A model generated the notes under the pieces. It made no database searches. It was not told the DNA's origin and saw nothing but the letters and a program-made list of their open reading frames with translations. The translations under genes were made by a program, and so were the position numbers. Shown piece by piece: positions 26,552-36,234 of a DNA stretch of 60,876 bases. This stretch comes from Burkholderiales bacterium (GTDB taxonomy: Bacteria; Pseudomonadota; Gammaproteobacteria; Burkholderiales; Burkholderiaceae_E): NCBI GenBank assembly GCA_017307915.1, contig JAFKGG010000367.1, positions 1-60,876 on the forward strand, written 5' to 3'. The stretch's first letter is position 1. Each line of letters opens with the position of its first letter.

Positions 26552-27733
26552 ATGAGAGAAGCGGTAATCGTCGCCACGGCGCGCACGCCGATCGGCAAGG
26601 CCTATCGAGGCGCATTCAACAATACTCACGGCGCAGAACTGGGCGCGCACAGTGTTCGGCACGCAATCGAGCGCGCCGGCCTCGAACCGGGTGAAGTCGA
26701 AGACCTGATCGTCGGTTGCGGCATGCCGCAAGGCGCAAGCGGCTACAACATCGCACGCCAGATCGCCATTCGCGCCGAGTTGCCGATCGAGGTCGGCGGC
26801 ACGACGGTCAACCGCCTATGCGCATCCGGCCTGCAGGCGGTGGCGATCGCAGCGCAGCGCGTCATCGTCGACCAGGTGCCGGTGATGGCAGCCGGCGGTC
26901 TCGAATGCATCAGCCTCGTGCAGGACGAACACCACGGCGGTCTGAAGAAGAGCGCGTGGATCGACATGCACTGGCCCGGCACCTACTATGCAATGCTGCA
27001 GACCGCCGAGATCGTCGGCCAACGCTATCGCATCAGCCGCGATGCGCAAGACGCTTATGCATTTCAAAGCCAGCGCCGCACCGCAGCAGCGCAGCGCGCC
27101 GGCCGCTTCGACGACGAGATCGTTCCGATGGAGACGATGAAGCTGGTCGTCGACAAGGCGAGCGGCCAGAACCGATTGGAGCCGACGCTGCTCAAGCAGG
27201 ACGAGGGCAATCGGCCCGACACCACCGAGGAAGGGCTGCAATCGCTGCGCCCGGTCCTGCCCGGCGGCACCTGCATCACCGCCGGCAATGCATCTCAATT
27301 GTCAGACGGCTCGGCCGCCTGCGTCGTGATGGAAGCGCGCGAAGCGCAGCGGCGCGGCCTGCAGGCATTGGGCGCGTTTCGCGGTTTCGTGGCGGTCGGT
27401 TGCCGGCCCGAAGAGATGGGCATCGGCCCGGTCACCGCAGTGCCCAAGCTGCTCGACCGCTTCGGCCTGAAGATGGATGATATCGGCCTGTGGGAACTGA
27501 ACGAAGCCTTTGCGGTACAGGTCGTGCATTGCCGCGACGTGCTTGGCATTCCCGATGAGCGGCTGAACGTGAACGGCGGCGCCATTTCGGTCGGGCATCC
27601 GTACGGCATGAGCGGTATTCGCATGATCGGGCATGCGCTGATCGAAGGCCGGCGTCGCGGCGTACGCCATGTCGTCGTGACCATGTGCGTCGGCGGTGGC
27701 ATGGGCGCGGCGGGATTGTTCGAAGTGTTTTGA
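26552..27733 (+). CDS. Thiolase (acetyl-CoA acyltransferase)
   Basis: A 393-residue thiolase of standard length. The acyl-accepting Cys is in [16 protein letters not shown] (about residue 90). The C-terminal catalytic His is in [14 protein letters not shown] (about 348) and the second Cys is in [14 protein letters not shown] (about 381). It cleaves or forms 3-ketoacyl-CoA with CoA. GGAG lies ahead of the ATG. A crotonase follows 16 bases later, so both act in the same beta-oxidation step series. With the glutaryl-CoA dehydrogenase-like enzyme it would finish crotonyl-CoA to acetyl-CoA. Confidence 0.94.
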   Translation: MREAVIVATARTPIGKAYRGAFNNTHGAELGAHSVRHAIERAGLEPGEVEDLIVGCGMPQGASGYNIARQIAIRAELPIEVGGTTVNRLCASGLQAVAIAAQRVIVDQVPVMAAGGLECISLVQDEHHGGLKKSAWIDMHWPGTYYAMLQTAEIVGQRYRISRDAQDAYAFQSQRRTAAAQRAGRFDDEIVPMETMKLVVDKASGQNRLEPTLLKQDEGNRPDTTEEGLQSLRPVLPGGTCITAGNASQLSDGSAACVVMEAREAQRRGLQALGAFRGFVAVGCRPEEMGIGPVTAVPKLLDRFGLKMDDIGLWELNEAFAVQVVHCRDVLGIPDERLNVNGGAISVGHPYGMSGIRMIGHALIEGRRRGVRHVVVTMCVGGGMGAAGLFEVF

Positions 27734-27749
27734 CTTGCGGAGCGCAACG

Positions 27750-28541
27750 ATGGAAGAGGCAGTGATCAAGACCGAGATTCGCGACAACGCCGCCTGGCTG
27801 ACGATCAACCGGCCACACGCGATGAACGCGCTGTCGCGGGAAACGGTCATCGAGATCGACCGTATCGTGTCCGAGCTGGCGGATCGCGACGACGTGCGCG
27901 CGCTGGTTTTCCGCGGCGCCGGCAAAGCCTTCTGCGCCGGCGGCGACCTGAAGTATTTCAAGGAAACGGTCGGTTCCGGCGATATGAACAAGTTCAGGAA
28001 CTATCTGAACCTGTGCCAGGACATGTATCGCCGGGTCGAGACTTTTCCGCGGCCGACGATCGCCATGGTCAACGGCGTTGCCGTGGCCGGTGGGCTGGAG
28101 CTGATCCTGTCCTGCGACATGGTGGTGGCGGCGCGCTCAGCAAAGATCGGTGACGGTCACGCCAATTTCGGCATCATTCCGGGCGGCGGCGGCGCCATCC
28201 GCCTGCCGCGCAAGATGCCGATGGCGCTCGCCAAACGCCTGCTGTTCACCGGCAATCTGTTCAGCGCCGACGAGCTGGCGCGCTGGGGCCTGGTCAACGA
28301 AGTCGTGCCCGACGAGCAGCTGGAAGACACGGTGCGCGCGCTGGTCGGTCAAGTCGCCAAGAACTCGCCGCTCGGCCTGCGCGTCATCAAGCAACTGGTC
28401 AACGACGGCTTCGAGCAACCCCTCGATACGGCGCTTCGTCTGGAAGTCGTCGCCTGGGAAAGCTACGGCCGCAGCGAAGACATCCGTGAAGGCCTGCAGG
28501 CCTTCGACGAAAAGCGCAAACCGGTCTTCAAGGGGCGTTGA
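27750..28541 (+). CDS. Crotonase-family enoyl-CoA hydratase-like protein
   Basis: A 263-residue crotonase starting [12 protein letters not shown]. First oxyanion loop [11 protein letters not shown] (60-70); second loop VAGGLE with Glu117 at the first catalytic position. The second hydratase Glu position aligns with His137, so activity may be hydration with altered chemistry or isomerisation. The start at 27750 has GGAG just upstream and follows the thiolase stop by 16 bases; the longer frame lies inside the thiolase. Its end overlaps hisC, on the other strand, by 14 bases. Confidence 0.88.
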   Translation: MEEAVIKTEIRDNAAWLTINRPHAMNALSRETVIEIDRIVSELADRDDVRALVFRGAGKAFCAGGDLKYFKETVGSGDMNKFRNYLNLCQDMYRRVETFPRPTIAMVNGVAVAGGLELILSCDMVVAARSAKIGDGHANFGIIPGGGGAIRLPRKMPMALAKRLLFTGNLFSADELARWGLVNEVVPDEQLEDTVRALVGQVAKNSPLGLRVIKQLVNDGFEQPLDTALRLEVVAWESYGRSEDIREGLQAFDEKRKPVFKGR

Positions 28542-29610
28542 GCGATCCGGCGATGCCGCGCAACGCCGTCACCAGTGCCTCGCACTGCTGCGGCGTGCCG
28601 ACCGTGATGCGCAACCAATCGGCGATGCGCGGCGCGGCAAAGTGGCGCACGATGATGCCCTCGGCGCGCAAAGCCGCCGCCAGCGCCGCGCCCGCATGCG
28701 CGGGATGGCGCGCGAACACGAAATTGGCCTGCGACGGCAGCACCTCGAAGCCCAGCGCCTGCAATTGCCCGACCAGCGTTTCGCGGCTGTCGATCACCGC
28801 TTGGCGGGTGCGTGCCAGCCACGCCTCGTCGGCCAGCGCGGCGGCGGCGGCGGCGCCGGCCAGGCGATCGATCGGATACGAATTGAAGCTGTCCATCACG
28901 CGCGTCAGCGCCTCGATCAGCGGCGCCTGACCGAGTGCGTAGCCGACGCGCAGGCCGGCCAGCGCGTGCGATTTCGACAGCGTACGCACCACCAGCAGGT
29001 TGTCGTGGCGCGCGATCAGCGGCGCGGCGCTCTGCGCGCCGAAATCCACGTAGGCTTCGTCGATCACCACCACCACGTCGCGGCAGCGCACCAGAAGCGT
29101 TTCGATCTCTGCACGCGACAACGCGCGGCCGGTGGGTGCGTTCGGATTGGCCACGATCACCGGGCCGCCGTCAGCGCCGTAATCATCGACACGCAGCTTG
29201 AAGTCATCAGCCAGGGGCACGGCCTGATACCGGATACCGAACAGCCGGCAATACACCGGATAGAAGCTGTAGCTGATATCGGGAAAGCGCAGCGGCCGCT
29301 CGTGCTGCAACAAGGCCCTGAAAGCGATGCCGAGCACTTCGTCGGAACCATTGCCGACGAATACCTGCCCCAGATCCAGGCCCTCGCGCGCGGCGATCAC
29401 CTCGCGCAGCGCTTGCGAAGTGGGGTCGGGGTACAGGCGCAAGGCCTGGCCGTCGTCACCCAGTTCGCGCTGGATCGCCTGCAGCACTGCCGGCGACGGC
29501 GGGTAGGGATTCTCGTTGGTGTTCAGCTTGACGAGCTGGGCGAGCTTCGGCTGCTCGCCGGGCACGTAAGGCGTCAGCTCGCTGATGCCGGGGCTCCAGA
29601 AGCGGCTCAT
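28528..29610 (-). CDS. hisC: Histidinol-phosphate aminotransferase (HisC2 type)
   Basis: A 360-residue class I/II PLP aminotransferase starting [20 protein letters not shown], the typical N-terminus of His[25 protein letters not shown] and the Schiff-base Lys in [17 protein letters not shown] are present. HisC converts imidazole-acetol phosphate and glutamate to histidinol phosphate. No other his gene is here, so it is probably a second copy (HisC2) that can also serve aromatic amino acids. It lies 144 bases downstream of the hydroxyacid oxidase gene; that gap holds no gene. Confidence 0.9.
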   Translation of the reverse strand: MSRFWSPGISELTPYVPGEQPKLAQLVKLNTNENPYPPSPAVLQAIQRELGDDGQALRLYPDPTSQALREVIAAREGLDLGQVFVGNGSDEVLGIAFRALLQHERPLRFPDISYSFYPVYCRLFGIRYQAVPLADDFKLRVDDYGADGGPVIVANPNAPTGRALSRAEIETLLVRCRDVVVVIDEAYVDFGAQSAAPLIARHDNLLVVRTLSKSHALAGLRVGYALGQAPLIEALTRVMDSFNSYPIDRLAGAAAAAALADEAWLARTRQAVIDSRETLVGQLQALGFEVLPSQANFVFARHPAHAGAALAAALRAEGIIVRHFAAPRIADWLRITVGTPQQCEALVTALRGIAGSLNAP

Positions 29611-29754
29611 CGGCGGCTCCCGGGCAGGGCAAGGGCCAGGCGCGGCGGAATCATCGGAAAGCGTATGGTGTTCATCGGCATAGCGTACCGCATCCGCCAG
29701 CGGCGGTGCCGCGCCGGGTGCCCTCGACCGGCGGCTATCCGGCGACCCGGGCCT

Positions 29755-30993
29755 TCAGCCGCTCACACGCAGCGCCGCTGGCGCCGCCAGCAGATCCGGT
29801 CCGATCTGCGCCACCGAGGTCACGCCGCACAATTGCATCGCGCGCACGAACTCGCTGCGCAGGATCTCGAGCGCACGCAGCGCGCCGGCCTCGCCGCCGG
29901 CGCACACGCCATACAGCGTCGGCCGCCCGATCAGCACGGCGCGCGCGCCCAGCGCCAGCGCCTTGACCACGTCGACGCCCCGGCGTACGCCGCCATCGAC
30001 GTAGACTTCCACCCGCTGCCCGACCGCTGCCACGACACCGGGCAAGGCATCGAGCGTGGCCACGCCGCCATCGAGCTGGCGTCCACCGTGGTTGGAAACG
30101 ATCACCGCGTCGGCGCCCAGCTCGGCGGCACGGATCGCGTCGTCGGGCCGCACGATGCCCTTGACGATCAGCTTGCCGCCCCAGGCATCGCGCACCTCGC
30201 GCAACGCACTCCAATCGAATGACGGGTCATAGTTGCGCCCGACCGTAGAGGCGATGCCGCGCGTGTCGGTTGCGGTCGGCGTGATGCCGACCAGGTTCTC
30301 CATCACCGGCATGCCGCGCAACAGCATGTCGAACGCCCAGGTCGGCCGCTGCGCGCAATCGAACACGTTGCGCGGCGTGAAGCGAAACGGGATAGCGAAA
30401 TCGTTGCGATAGTCGCGCTCGCGCTTGCCGCCGACCGCCAGGTCGACGGTGATCATCAGGCCCTCGTAGCCGGCGCGCTGCGCGCGCTCGACCAGACGCA
30501 TCGTGAACTCGCGCTGCTTCAGGATATAGGCCTGGAACCAGCGCCGCGTGTTCGGCGCCGCTTCGGCGATGCGTTCGATCGAAGCCGTGCCCGAAGTCGA
30601 CAGCGAATACGGAAGACCATAGGCCTGCGCCGCCCGCGCGATCAGGCAATCGCCGCCGCGCCAGCCGAAGCCGACCGCGCCGGTAGGCGCGATCGCGATC
30701 GGCATCGCCGACGGCGCGCCCAGCAGCGTGGTGCCGGTATCGACCTGCGACACGTCGACCAATACCTTGGGCATCAATCGCACGCGCTCGAACGCGGCGC
30801 GGTTGTCGCGCAGCGTGGCCTCGTCTTCGGCGCCGCCGTCGAACAGATCGAACACGCCGCGCGGCAGGCGGCGGCGCGCCAGGCGCCGCAGGTCTTCGAT
30901 GCTGAAAGCGCGCGCCACCGCGCGCGACGGCAGCGGCGCACTATTCTGCACGCCGCCGGCCGGTTGCGGCACGCCGGCCGCCACTGAAGCCAT
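29755..30993 (-). CDS. FMN-dependent 2-hydroxyacid oxidase/dehydrogenase (LldD/GOX family)
   Basis: A 412-residue TIM-barrel flavoenzyme. PTGAVGFGWRGGD forms part of the FMN site, and VSNHGGRQLDGG holds the catalytic His and substrate Arg. DGGVRRGVDVVKALALGARAV binds the FMN phosphate. The family oxidises L-2-hydroxy acids (lactate, glycolate, mandelate) to 2-oxo acids. The first 35 residues are a non-conserved Ala/Pro/Gly segment. Its ATG overlaps the receptor stop by one base (TAATG), so it is coupled to the module B operon. The exact acid is unknown. Confidence 0.88.
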   Translation of the reverse strand: MASVAAGVPQPAGGVQNSAPLPSRAVARAFSIEDLRRLARRRLPRGVFDLFDGGAEDEATLRDNRAAFERVRLMPKVLVDVSQVDTGTTLLGAPSAMPIAIAPTGAVGFGWRGGDCLIARAAQAYGLPYSLSTSGTASIERIAEAAPNTRRWFQAYILKQREFTMRLVERAQRAGYEGLMITVDLAVGGKRERDYRNDFAIPFRFTPRNVFDCAQRPTWAFDMLLRGMPVMENLVGITPTATDTRGIASTVGRNYDPSFDWSALREVRDAWGGKLIVKGIVRPDDAIRAAELGADAVIVSNHGGRQLDGGVATLDALPGVVAAVGQRVEVYVDGGVRRGVDVVKALALGARAVLIGRPTLYGVCAGGEAGALRALEILRSEFVRAMQLCGVTSVAQIGPDLLAAPAALRVSG

Positions 30994-31976
30994 TACTCGG
31001 CCTTCACGTTGGCGGCCTTGACTAGCTGCGCCCAGCGTTCGGCATCGCCCTTGAGCCAATCGCGATACTCGGTGGGCGACGAAGCCACCACGACGGCGCC
31101 GAGCTGGCGCAGCCGATCGACGGTGGCGGGCTTTTGCAGCGAAGAACGGATCGCCTGCGCCAGCTTGTCGATCACCGGTTGCGGCGTGCCGGCCGGCGCC
31201 ATGAAGCCGACCGGGCCGACGTACTGATCGAAACCCGGGAAGCCCGATTCGGCCATCGTCGGCACGTTCGGATAATCAGGGTGGCGGTTGGCAGTGGTAA
31301 CGCCGATCACCTTGACGCGCTTCTGATTGACCAGGTCGGCCACGCCGATCATCGGATAGAACATGAAGTCGACGCGGCCAGCAACCACTTCGGTCAACGC
31401 CGGTGCGTTGCCGCGGAACGGCACGTGCGTCATCTTGGTGCCCGAACGCTGTTCGAGCAGCGCGGCGGTCAGGTGCGCCGAGCCGCCGTTGCCGGCCGAA
31501 CCGAAGGTAACGGCGCCCGGTGACGATTTGGCGCGCGCCACCAGATCGGCCATCGTATGGATCGGCGAGTCATAGCCGACCACCACCACCTGCGGCAACG
31601 CCGCCGCCAGCGTGACCGGGGCAAAATCCTTGACCGGGTCATATTTGACCGGCGCAAGCAGCGGGTTCACGTTGTGCGACAACGTGTTGACGATCAGCGT
31701 ATAGCCGTCGGCCGGCGAGCGCGCGACGAACTCGGTGCCGATGTTGCCGTTGGCGCCGGCCTTGTTCTCGACGATCACCGATTGGCCGAGCGTGCTGGTG
31801 ACGTCTTGCGCCACGATGCGCGCGATCACGTCGGTGGGGCCGCCTGCCGCATAGCCGACGACGAACCGGATCGGCCGCGTGGGAAATTCCTGCGCCCAGG
31901 CCGTGCCTGCCGCGGTCAGCGAAAACGCCGCGCAGGTCGCGGCGATCCATTTTTTCATCATTGGGGTTCTCGTCAT
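30993..31976 (-). CDS. Bug-family TTT receptor
   Basis: A 327-residue periplasmic binding protein. Signal peptide MTRTPMMKKWIAATCAAFSLTAAGTAWAQ-type, then FPTRPIRFVVGYAAGGPTDVIARIV, the Bug family start. GSAGNGGSAHLTAALLEQRSG and GFMAPAGTPQ loops match the family. AGGAG stands six bases before ATG 31976; internal ATGs at 31961 and 31958 are possible. It binds a carboxylate for a TTT permease encoded elsewhere. Placed in the middle of module B, it probably captures that pathway's substrate. Confidence 0.92.
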   Translation of the reverse strand: MTRTPMMKKWIAATCAAFSLTAAGTAWAQEFPTRPIRFVVGYAAGGPTDVIARIVAQDVTSTLGQSVIVENKAGANGNIGTEFVARSPADGYTLIVNTLSHNVNPLLAPVKYDPVKDFAPVTLAAALPQVVVVGYDSPIHTMADLVARAKSSPGAVTFGSAGNGGSAHLTAALLEQRSGTKMTHVPFRGNAPALTEVVAGRVDFMFYPMIGVADLVNQKRVKVIGVTTANRHPDYPNVPTMAESGFPGFDQYVGPVGFMAPAGTPQPVIDKLAQAIRSSLQKPATVDRLRQLGAVVVASSPTEYRDWLKGDAERWAQLVKAANVKAE

Positions 31977-32006
31977 TGAAGTCTCCTGATCAGGGTTCTT
32001 GTCGTA

Positions 32007-32945
32007 TCACGGTGCCGCGATCTCGTGTTCGAGCACGCCCACGCCCGACACTTCCAGGCGGACGCGGTCACCAGGTTGCAGCCACAGCGGCGGCTTGCGG
32101 AACGCACCGACACCGGCGGGCGTGCCGGTGGCGATCACATCGCCAGGCTCCAGGGTCATGTAGCTGGAGATGTATTCGATCAAGCGCGCCACCGGAAACA
32201 GCATGTCGGCGGTGCTGGCATGCTGCATTCGTTCGCCGTTCACTTCGCAGCTTACGGTAAGTTGTTGCGGATCGGCGATTTCGTCACGCGTCACCAGCCA
32301 CGGCCCCATCGGGCAGAAGCCATCGATGCTCTTGGCGAAGGTGGTCTGCGGCGGCGTGACGTCGAACTGGAATTCGCGCGCGCTGAGGTCATTGAGCACC
32401 GTGTAGCCGGCCACGTGCTGCAAGGCTTCGGCGCGCGGCACGTTCTGCGCGTAGCTGCCGATGACCACCGCCAGCTCGACCTCGAAATCCATCTTCGTCA
32501 CCAGCGCCGGTCGCACGATGCGCGCGCCCGGAGCGGCCACCGAGGACGGCAGCTTGGCGATGATGCGCGGCGCTTCGAACGGATCGACGCCGGTTTCCTT
32601 GGCGTGATCGCCGTAGTTGCGGCCGATGGCCACGATCTTGCCGGGCCGCGGCAGCGGCGCCAGCAGCGTCACGTCGGCAAGGCGCGGCGACTGCGCCGGT
32701 GCAACCCCGCCCGGGCATTGCTGTCGCAGATACTCGGCCAATTGCGACTGCGCCTCGGGGCCGGCCTGCAGCAGCCGCAGCAGACCGCCGGCAGCCGGTT
32801 CCATGCCGCTCGCGTGCAGGCGTGCCGACACGTGGGCCGGTACCGGCAGCGCCGCGCACCAGTCGCTGAGATCGACGATGCGCTCATCGATCAACGCACC
32901 GCAGCGCGGCCGGCCATCGTCGCCGCGAAAACTCAACAGCTTCAT
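32007..32945 (-). CDS. Fumarylacetoacetate hydrolase-family protein
   Basis: A 312-residue FAH-family enzyme: N-terminal lid domain (about 1-85), then IVAIGRNYGDHAKE, metal-binding KMDFEVELAVVIG (two glutamates), and GDVIATGTPAGVGAFRKP near the end. The family hydrolyses C-C bonds of acylpyruvates or isomerises/decarboxylates related diacids. The start MKLLSFRGDDG at 32945 is preferred over the longer in-frame stretch to 32993, which overlaps the TauD gene. It is in the module B operon, 11 bases after the dioxygenase. Confidence 0.9.
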   Translation of the reverse strand: MKLLSFRGDDGRPRCGALIDERIVDLSDWCAALPVPAHVSARLHASGMEPAAGGLLRLLQAGPEAQSQLAEYLRQQCPGGVAPAQSPRLADVTLLAPLPRPGKIVAIGRNYGDHAKETGVDPFEAPRIIAKLPSSVAAPGARIVRPALVTKMDFEVELAVVIGSYAQNVPRAEALQHVAGYTVLNDLSAREFQFDVTPPQTTFAKSIDGFCPMGPWLVTRDEIADPQQLTVSCEVNGERMQHASTADMLFPVARLIEYISSYMTLEPGDVIATGTPAGVGAFRKPPLWLQPGDRVRLEVSGVGVLEHEIAAP

Positions 32946-32955
32946 GCGGCCCGCC

Positions 32956-33882
32956 TCACGCAGCCATCGCGTGGCGGCGTCGCGGCTGGCCACCGTCGTC
33001 GAAGAAGCGCGTGGCCATGACCTGACAGCGCTTGATCAGCCGCGGCTCATCAGCGCGGTAGTCGTCGACCGCCTTGTGGATCGTGCCCATGTTGTCCCAC
33101 ATCAGCACGTCGCCTTCCTGCCATTCGAACTTGTAGAAGAAGCGTTCCTGAAGCTGATGCTTGAACAGGAAATCGAGCACCTGGTCGCTTTCTTCCTGCG
33201 GCAGCTCGTTGATGCGCATCGAATAACCGGGGTTGGCGTACAGCACCTTGCGACCGGTGATCGGATGTTCGAGGAACAGCGGATGCGACACCGGCGGGCG
33301 CGCGGCACGCTGCGCCGGCGTCAGCGGCGGGCGCGTGCTACCGCGCTCGCGGCGCATCATTTCCCAGAACTTGTCGAAGTCGTGCAGCACCGTCATGCCG
33401 TCGAGGCGCTGCTTCATGTCTTCAGGCAGCGCCTCGTAGGCGGCGTGCATGTTGCAGAACGTGGTCGCGCCCAGCGGCTTGCCGTCGCGGTGCGGAATAC
33501 GGATGCCGTACAGCACGTTGCTGAACGCGATCATCCGGTTGTAGGACATGTCGGTATGCCAATCCTGGCCGGCATCGCCGATGCCGATCGGCTTGCCGTT
33601 CTCGACGATGTTCGACAGGATCATCACTTCGGGCAGGCCCGGTTCCTGGAACGAACCGGCGACATTGATCTCCAGCTCGCCGAAACGCGCGCTGAAGGCA
33701 CGCTGCTGCGCGGCGGTCAGCGTCTGCTTGGGAAAACGCACGACGCCATAGCGACCGAGCGTCGCGACGACCTGATCGACGTCGCTTTCCGAGAGCGGCT
33801 GCGACAGATCGAGCCCCTCGATCGTCGCGCCAAGAGTCTTGCCACTGGGAATGATCTGCACGATTGCCTCTTCCATCGTCAC
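32956..33882 (-). CDS. TauD/TfdA-family 2-oxoglutarate-dependent dioxygenase
   Basis: A 308-residue non-heme iron dioxygenase. Iron ligands are His109 and Asp111 in QDWHTDMSY and a distal His in NMGTIHKAVDDY; the 2-oxoglutarate Arg follows in RLIKRCQV. Members hydroxylate taurine, aryloxyacetates or related acids, often freeing an aldehyde or phenol. The start is GTG 33882 (GTGA overlap with the upstream stop) or ATG 33876; spacing to AGG suits either. Located between the iron alcohol dehydrogenase and the FAH-like hydrolase, it is the likely first enzyme of module B. The substrate is unknown. Confidence 0.9.
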   Translation of the reverse strand: MTMEEAIVQIIPSGKTLGATIEGLDLSQPLSESDVDQVVATLGRYGVVRFPKQTLTAAQQRAFSARFGELEINVAGSFQEPGLPEVMILSNIVENGKPIGIGDAGQDWHTDMSYNRMIAFSNVLYGIRIPHRDGKPLGATTFCNMHAAYEALPEDMKQRLDGMTVLHDFDKFWEMMRRERGSTRPPLTPAQRAARPPVSHPLFLEHPITGRKVLYANPGYSMRINELPQEESDQVLDFLFKHQLQERFFYKFEWQEGDVLMWDNMGTIHKAVDDYRADEPRLIKRCQVMATRFFDDGGQPRRRHAMAA

Positions 33883-35039
33883 CAGGCCTGCTCAAGCAGC
33901 GCCTGCACCTCATCGGCCCCGGCAATCTGCCGAGGATTGAAATACAAACCGCGTTCGCCCATCGTCTTGGCCGCCACGCGAGCCAGCGCCGATTGCGGCA
34001 CGCCAATGTCGCGCAGCCGTGCCGGCGCGCCGATCGCCTGCTGCAAGGCCGCCACCGCATCGGCCAGCGCCGCGCCGTCGCGCGATGGCAACTGCATCGC
34101 TTCGGCGGCCAGCGCCAGTTCAGCGACCGCGGCCGGCGCATTGAAGCGGATCGCGTGCGGCAGCACGACGCTGTTGGCTTCGCCATGCGCCACGCCGGTC
34201 ACGGCACCCAGCGCATGGCACACCGCGTGATGGAAGCAGGTGCGCGCATTGAGCAGCACCAGCCCCGACAGATGCGCCGCCGACAGCAGTTCGGCGCGTG
34301 CCGCCACCGACTGCGGCTCGCGCGCCACCGCCGGCAGCGCCTGCATGAACAAGCGAATGCCGTGCAGCGACAGCGCGGTGGTCACCGGCGTACGCAGTTT
34401 CGAATACAGGCCCTCGACGCAGTGGGCCAGCCCGTTCATGCCGGTGGACAGCATCAGTGCGGCCGGCACCGTGACGTTGGCCTGCGGATCGATCACGATC
34501 AGCCGGCAGGCCAGCTTGGGATCACTGAACAAGAGCTTGCGGCCGTCGTCGGTGCGCACGCCGACGCTGGGCGTGACCTCGGCGGCCGAGGCGGTACAGG
34601 GCACCGCTGCCACCGGCAGCTTCGGCTGGCGCAGCTCGGGCGCCACCAGCGTGGCCGGCGGCGTGAAGCGGTTGGCCCATTGTTCCAGTTCGCCGCCCTC
34701 GGCCAGCCATAGCGCGGCCGCCTTGGCGCTGTCGGCGGCGCTGCCGCCGCCCACCGCCACGAAGCCATCGCACTGCCCGGCGCGCGCCAGGTCGCGGATC
34801 TGCGTCACCGCGGCCACCGACGAATGCGCCGGTACGCTGGTGAACTCGGCCAACGGCATCCCCGCCAGCGCCTGCTTCACAGCCGCGTACACCGGCGATG
34901 CCGCGGTACGCACGCCGGCCACCAGCAGCGGACGGCGCACGCCGAGCTCGGCCAGCTCGGCCGCCAGCGACGCGATCGCCCCGGCCGCGCACACGACCTT
35001 GGAGGCAGGGCTGCGATGTACGAAGGATTCGACGCTCAT
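33879..35039 (-). CDS. Iron-containing alcohol dehydrogenase, maleylacetate reductase-like
   Basis: A 386-residue protein. VAVGGGSAADSAKAAALW (about 92-109) is the NAD(P)-binding block. GLAHCVEGLYS and CFHHAVCHALGAVTGVAHGE hold the histidines that bind metal in this family. Its short length and N-terminus fit the maleylacetate reductase branch rather than long-chain alcohol dehydrogenases. It may reduce maleylacetate to 3-oxoadipate or act on a semialdehyde freed by the dioxygenase. It is the first gene of module B, 203 bases from the divergent LysR gene, and overlaps the TauD gene by four bases. Confidence 0.87.
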   Translation of the reverse strand: MSVESFVHRSPASKVVCAAGAIASLAAELAELGVRRPLLVAGVRTAASPVYAAVKQALAGMPLAEFTSVPAHSSVAAVTQIRDLARAGQCDGFVAVGGGSAADSAKAAALWLAEGGELEQWANRFTPPATLVAPELRQPKLPVAAVPCTASAAEVTPSVGVRTDDGRKLLFSDPKLACRLIVIDPQANVTVPAALMLSTGMNGLAHCVEGLYSKLRTPVTTALSLHGIRLFMQALPAVAREPQSVAARAELLSAAHLSGLVLLNARTCFHHAVCHALGAVTGVAHGEANSVVLPHAIRFNAPAAVAELALAAEAMQLPSRDGAALADAVAALQQAIGAPARLRDIGVPQSALARVAAKTMGERGLYFNPRQIAGADEVQALLEQAW

Positions 35040-35186
35040 CCGTGTGATACCGGTAAGTGTTGGAATTCGTGAACGATCAGAAAATCTTGGGGCGGTGCCT
35101 GCCGCCCCCCGCCGACCGGCTGGCCGCCCCAGCGCGGCAAACCGACGCGGAATCGGAAGTCTAGGGATATCAACCAGCCCGCGCTA

Positions 35187-35218
35187 GAATCAGTTTGCGA
35201 ATCCTTTGTTTCTGAATC
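35187..35218. promoter_or_regulatory. Three GAATC direct repeats in the module B divergent promoter region
   Basis: GAATC occurs at 35187, 35199 and 35214 just upstream of the LysR start. The 203-base gap also holds both promoters. The repeats could be regulator contacts, but they are short and spaced unevenly (12 and 15 bases), so this is tentative. Confidence 0.25.
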
Positions 35219-35242
35219 GAAAACAATTTCAAGGCATTGTGA

Positions 35243-36205
35243 ATGGATCGGCTGAGGTGCCTGCAAGTCTTCGCCGAGGTGGCGCGCAGCGGCAGTTTCG
35301 CCAATGCGGCGCGTCATCTGGGCATCTCTCGCGCCGGCGTGACCAAGCACGTCGCCTTCCTGGAAAACGCGCTGGGCGCGCGGCTGCTCAACCGCACGAC
35401 GCGGCAGGTCAGCCTGACCGAAGCCGGGTTGATGGCCTTGAACAGCGGCCGGCAGATGCTGGAGCGCTACGAAGGGCTCGAATCCACGGTGCGCGAATCA
35501 TTGAACCGGCCGCGCGGCGTGATCCGCGTCGGCACGCCGCCGTCGTTCGGCGCCTTTCACCTGGTGCCGCTGATCACCGAGTTCGCCGCCCAGCACCCCG
35601 ACATCCAGGTGGCGGTGGCGCTCGACGTCGGCAATCTGAACCTGATCGAAGAAGGGCTCGACCTGTCGATCCGCATCGCGCGTTCGCTGCAGGACGCCAG
35701 CTACGTGGCGACGCCGCTGACGCATGCGCCGCAGGTGCTGGTCGCCTCACCCGCCTATCTGGCACGCCATGGCACGCCGCAGACGCTGGATCAGCTCGCC
35801 CGGCACAATTGCCTGATCCATTCGATGAAATCGCCCACCAGCCTGTGGCGCTTCATCATCGACGGGCGCGAAACCACGGTGCGGGTGCGCGGCACCGTCT
35901 ATTCGGATTTCGGCGAGACGCTGCGCCACGCCGCGCTGCTGGGCCATGGCATCTCGGTGCACCCCACCTACATGGTGGCCGACGACCTGGCCGCCGGCCG
36001 GCTGGTCACGGTGCTGCCGCAGTACGTGGCCGAGCCGCTGGAGGTGTTCGCCATCTATTCGAGCCGGCAGCGGCTGCCCGAGCGCGTGCGGCGCTTCATC
36101 GGTTTTCTGAAGGATTGGGCCAGCACGCCGCCCGATTGGTCGCTGATTGGCAGCGGGGCGGAACAGCCGGTGCGCAAGCGGCGGCGCGCGCGAGCGGCCG
36201 CGTAA
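35243..36205 (+). CDS. LysR-family regulator (module B)
   Basis: A 320-residue LysR regulator of the CrgA/DmlR-like branch. The N-terminal helix-turn-helix reads MDRLRCLQVFAEVARSGSF and then GISRAGVTKHVAFLENALGA. The effector domain spans about 90-300, and a very basic tail (KRRRARAAA) ends the protein. It diverges from the iron alcohol dehydrogenase gene, so it is the likely activator of the module B operon, responding to its substrate or an intermediate. The ATG is at 35243; the alternative frame at 35206 lacks family similarity. Confidence 0.9.
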   Translation: MDRLRCLQVFAEVARSGSFANAARHLGISRAGVTKHVAFLENALGARLLNRTTRQVSLTEAGLMALNSGRQMLERYEGLESTVRESLNRPRGVIRVGTPPSFGAFHLVPLITEFAAQHPDIQVAVALDVGNLNLIEEGLDLSIRIARSLQDASYVATPLTHAPQVLVASPAYLARHGTPQTLDQLARHNCLIHSMKSPTSLWRFIIDGRETTVRVRGTVYSDFGETLRHAALLGHGISVHPTYMVADDLAAGRLVTVLPQYVAEPLEVFAIYSSRQRLPERVRRFIGFLKDWASTPPDWSLIGSGAEQPVRKRRRARAAA

Positions 36206-36234
36206 CAGCGCGGCGCACGCGGGCAGCCGCGTGA

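Noticed and set aside
28528-29610. hisC as part of the module B operon
   Set aside because: The 144-base gap and the clear HisC identity make shared function unlikely, although readthrough is possible.
29755-35039. Complete chlorophenoxyacetate (tfd-like) pathway
   Set aside because: TfdA- and TfdF-like genes are suggestive, but no ring hydroxylase, catechol dioxygenase, cycloisomerase or dienelactone hydrolase is present.
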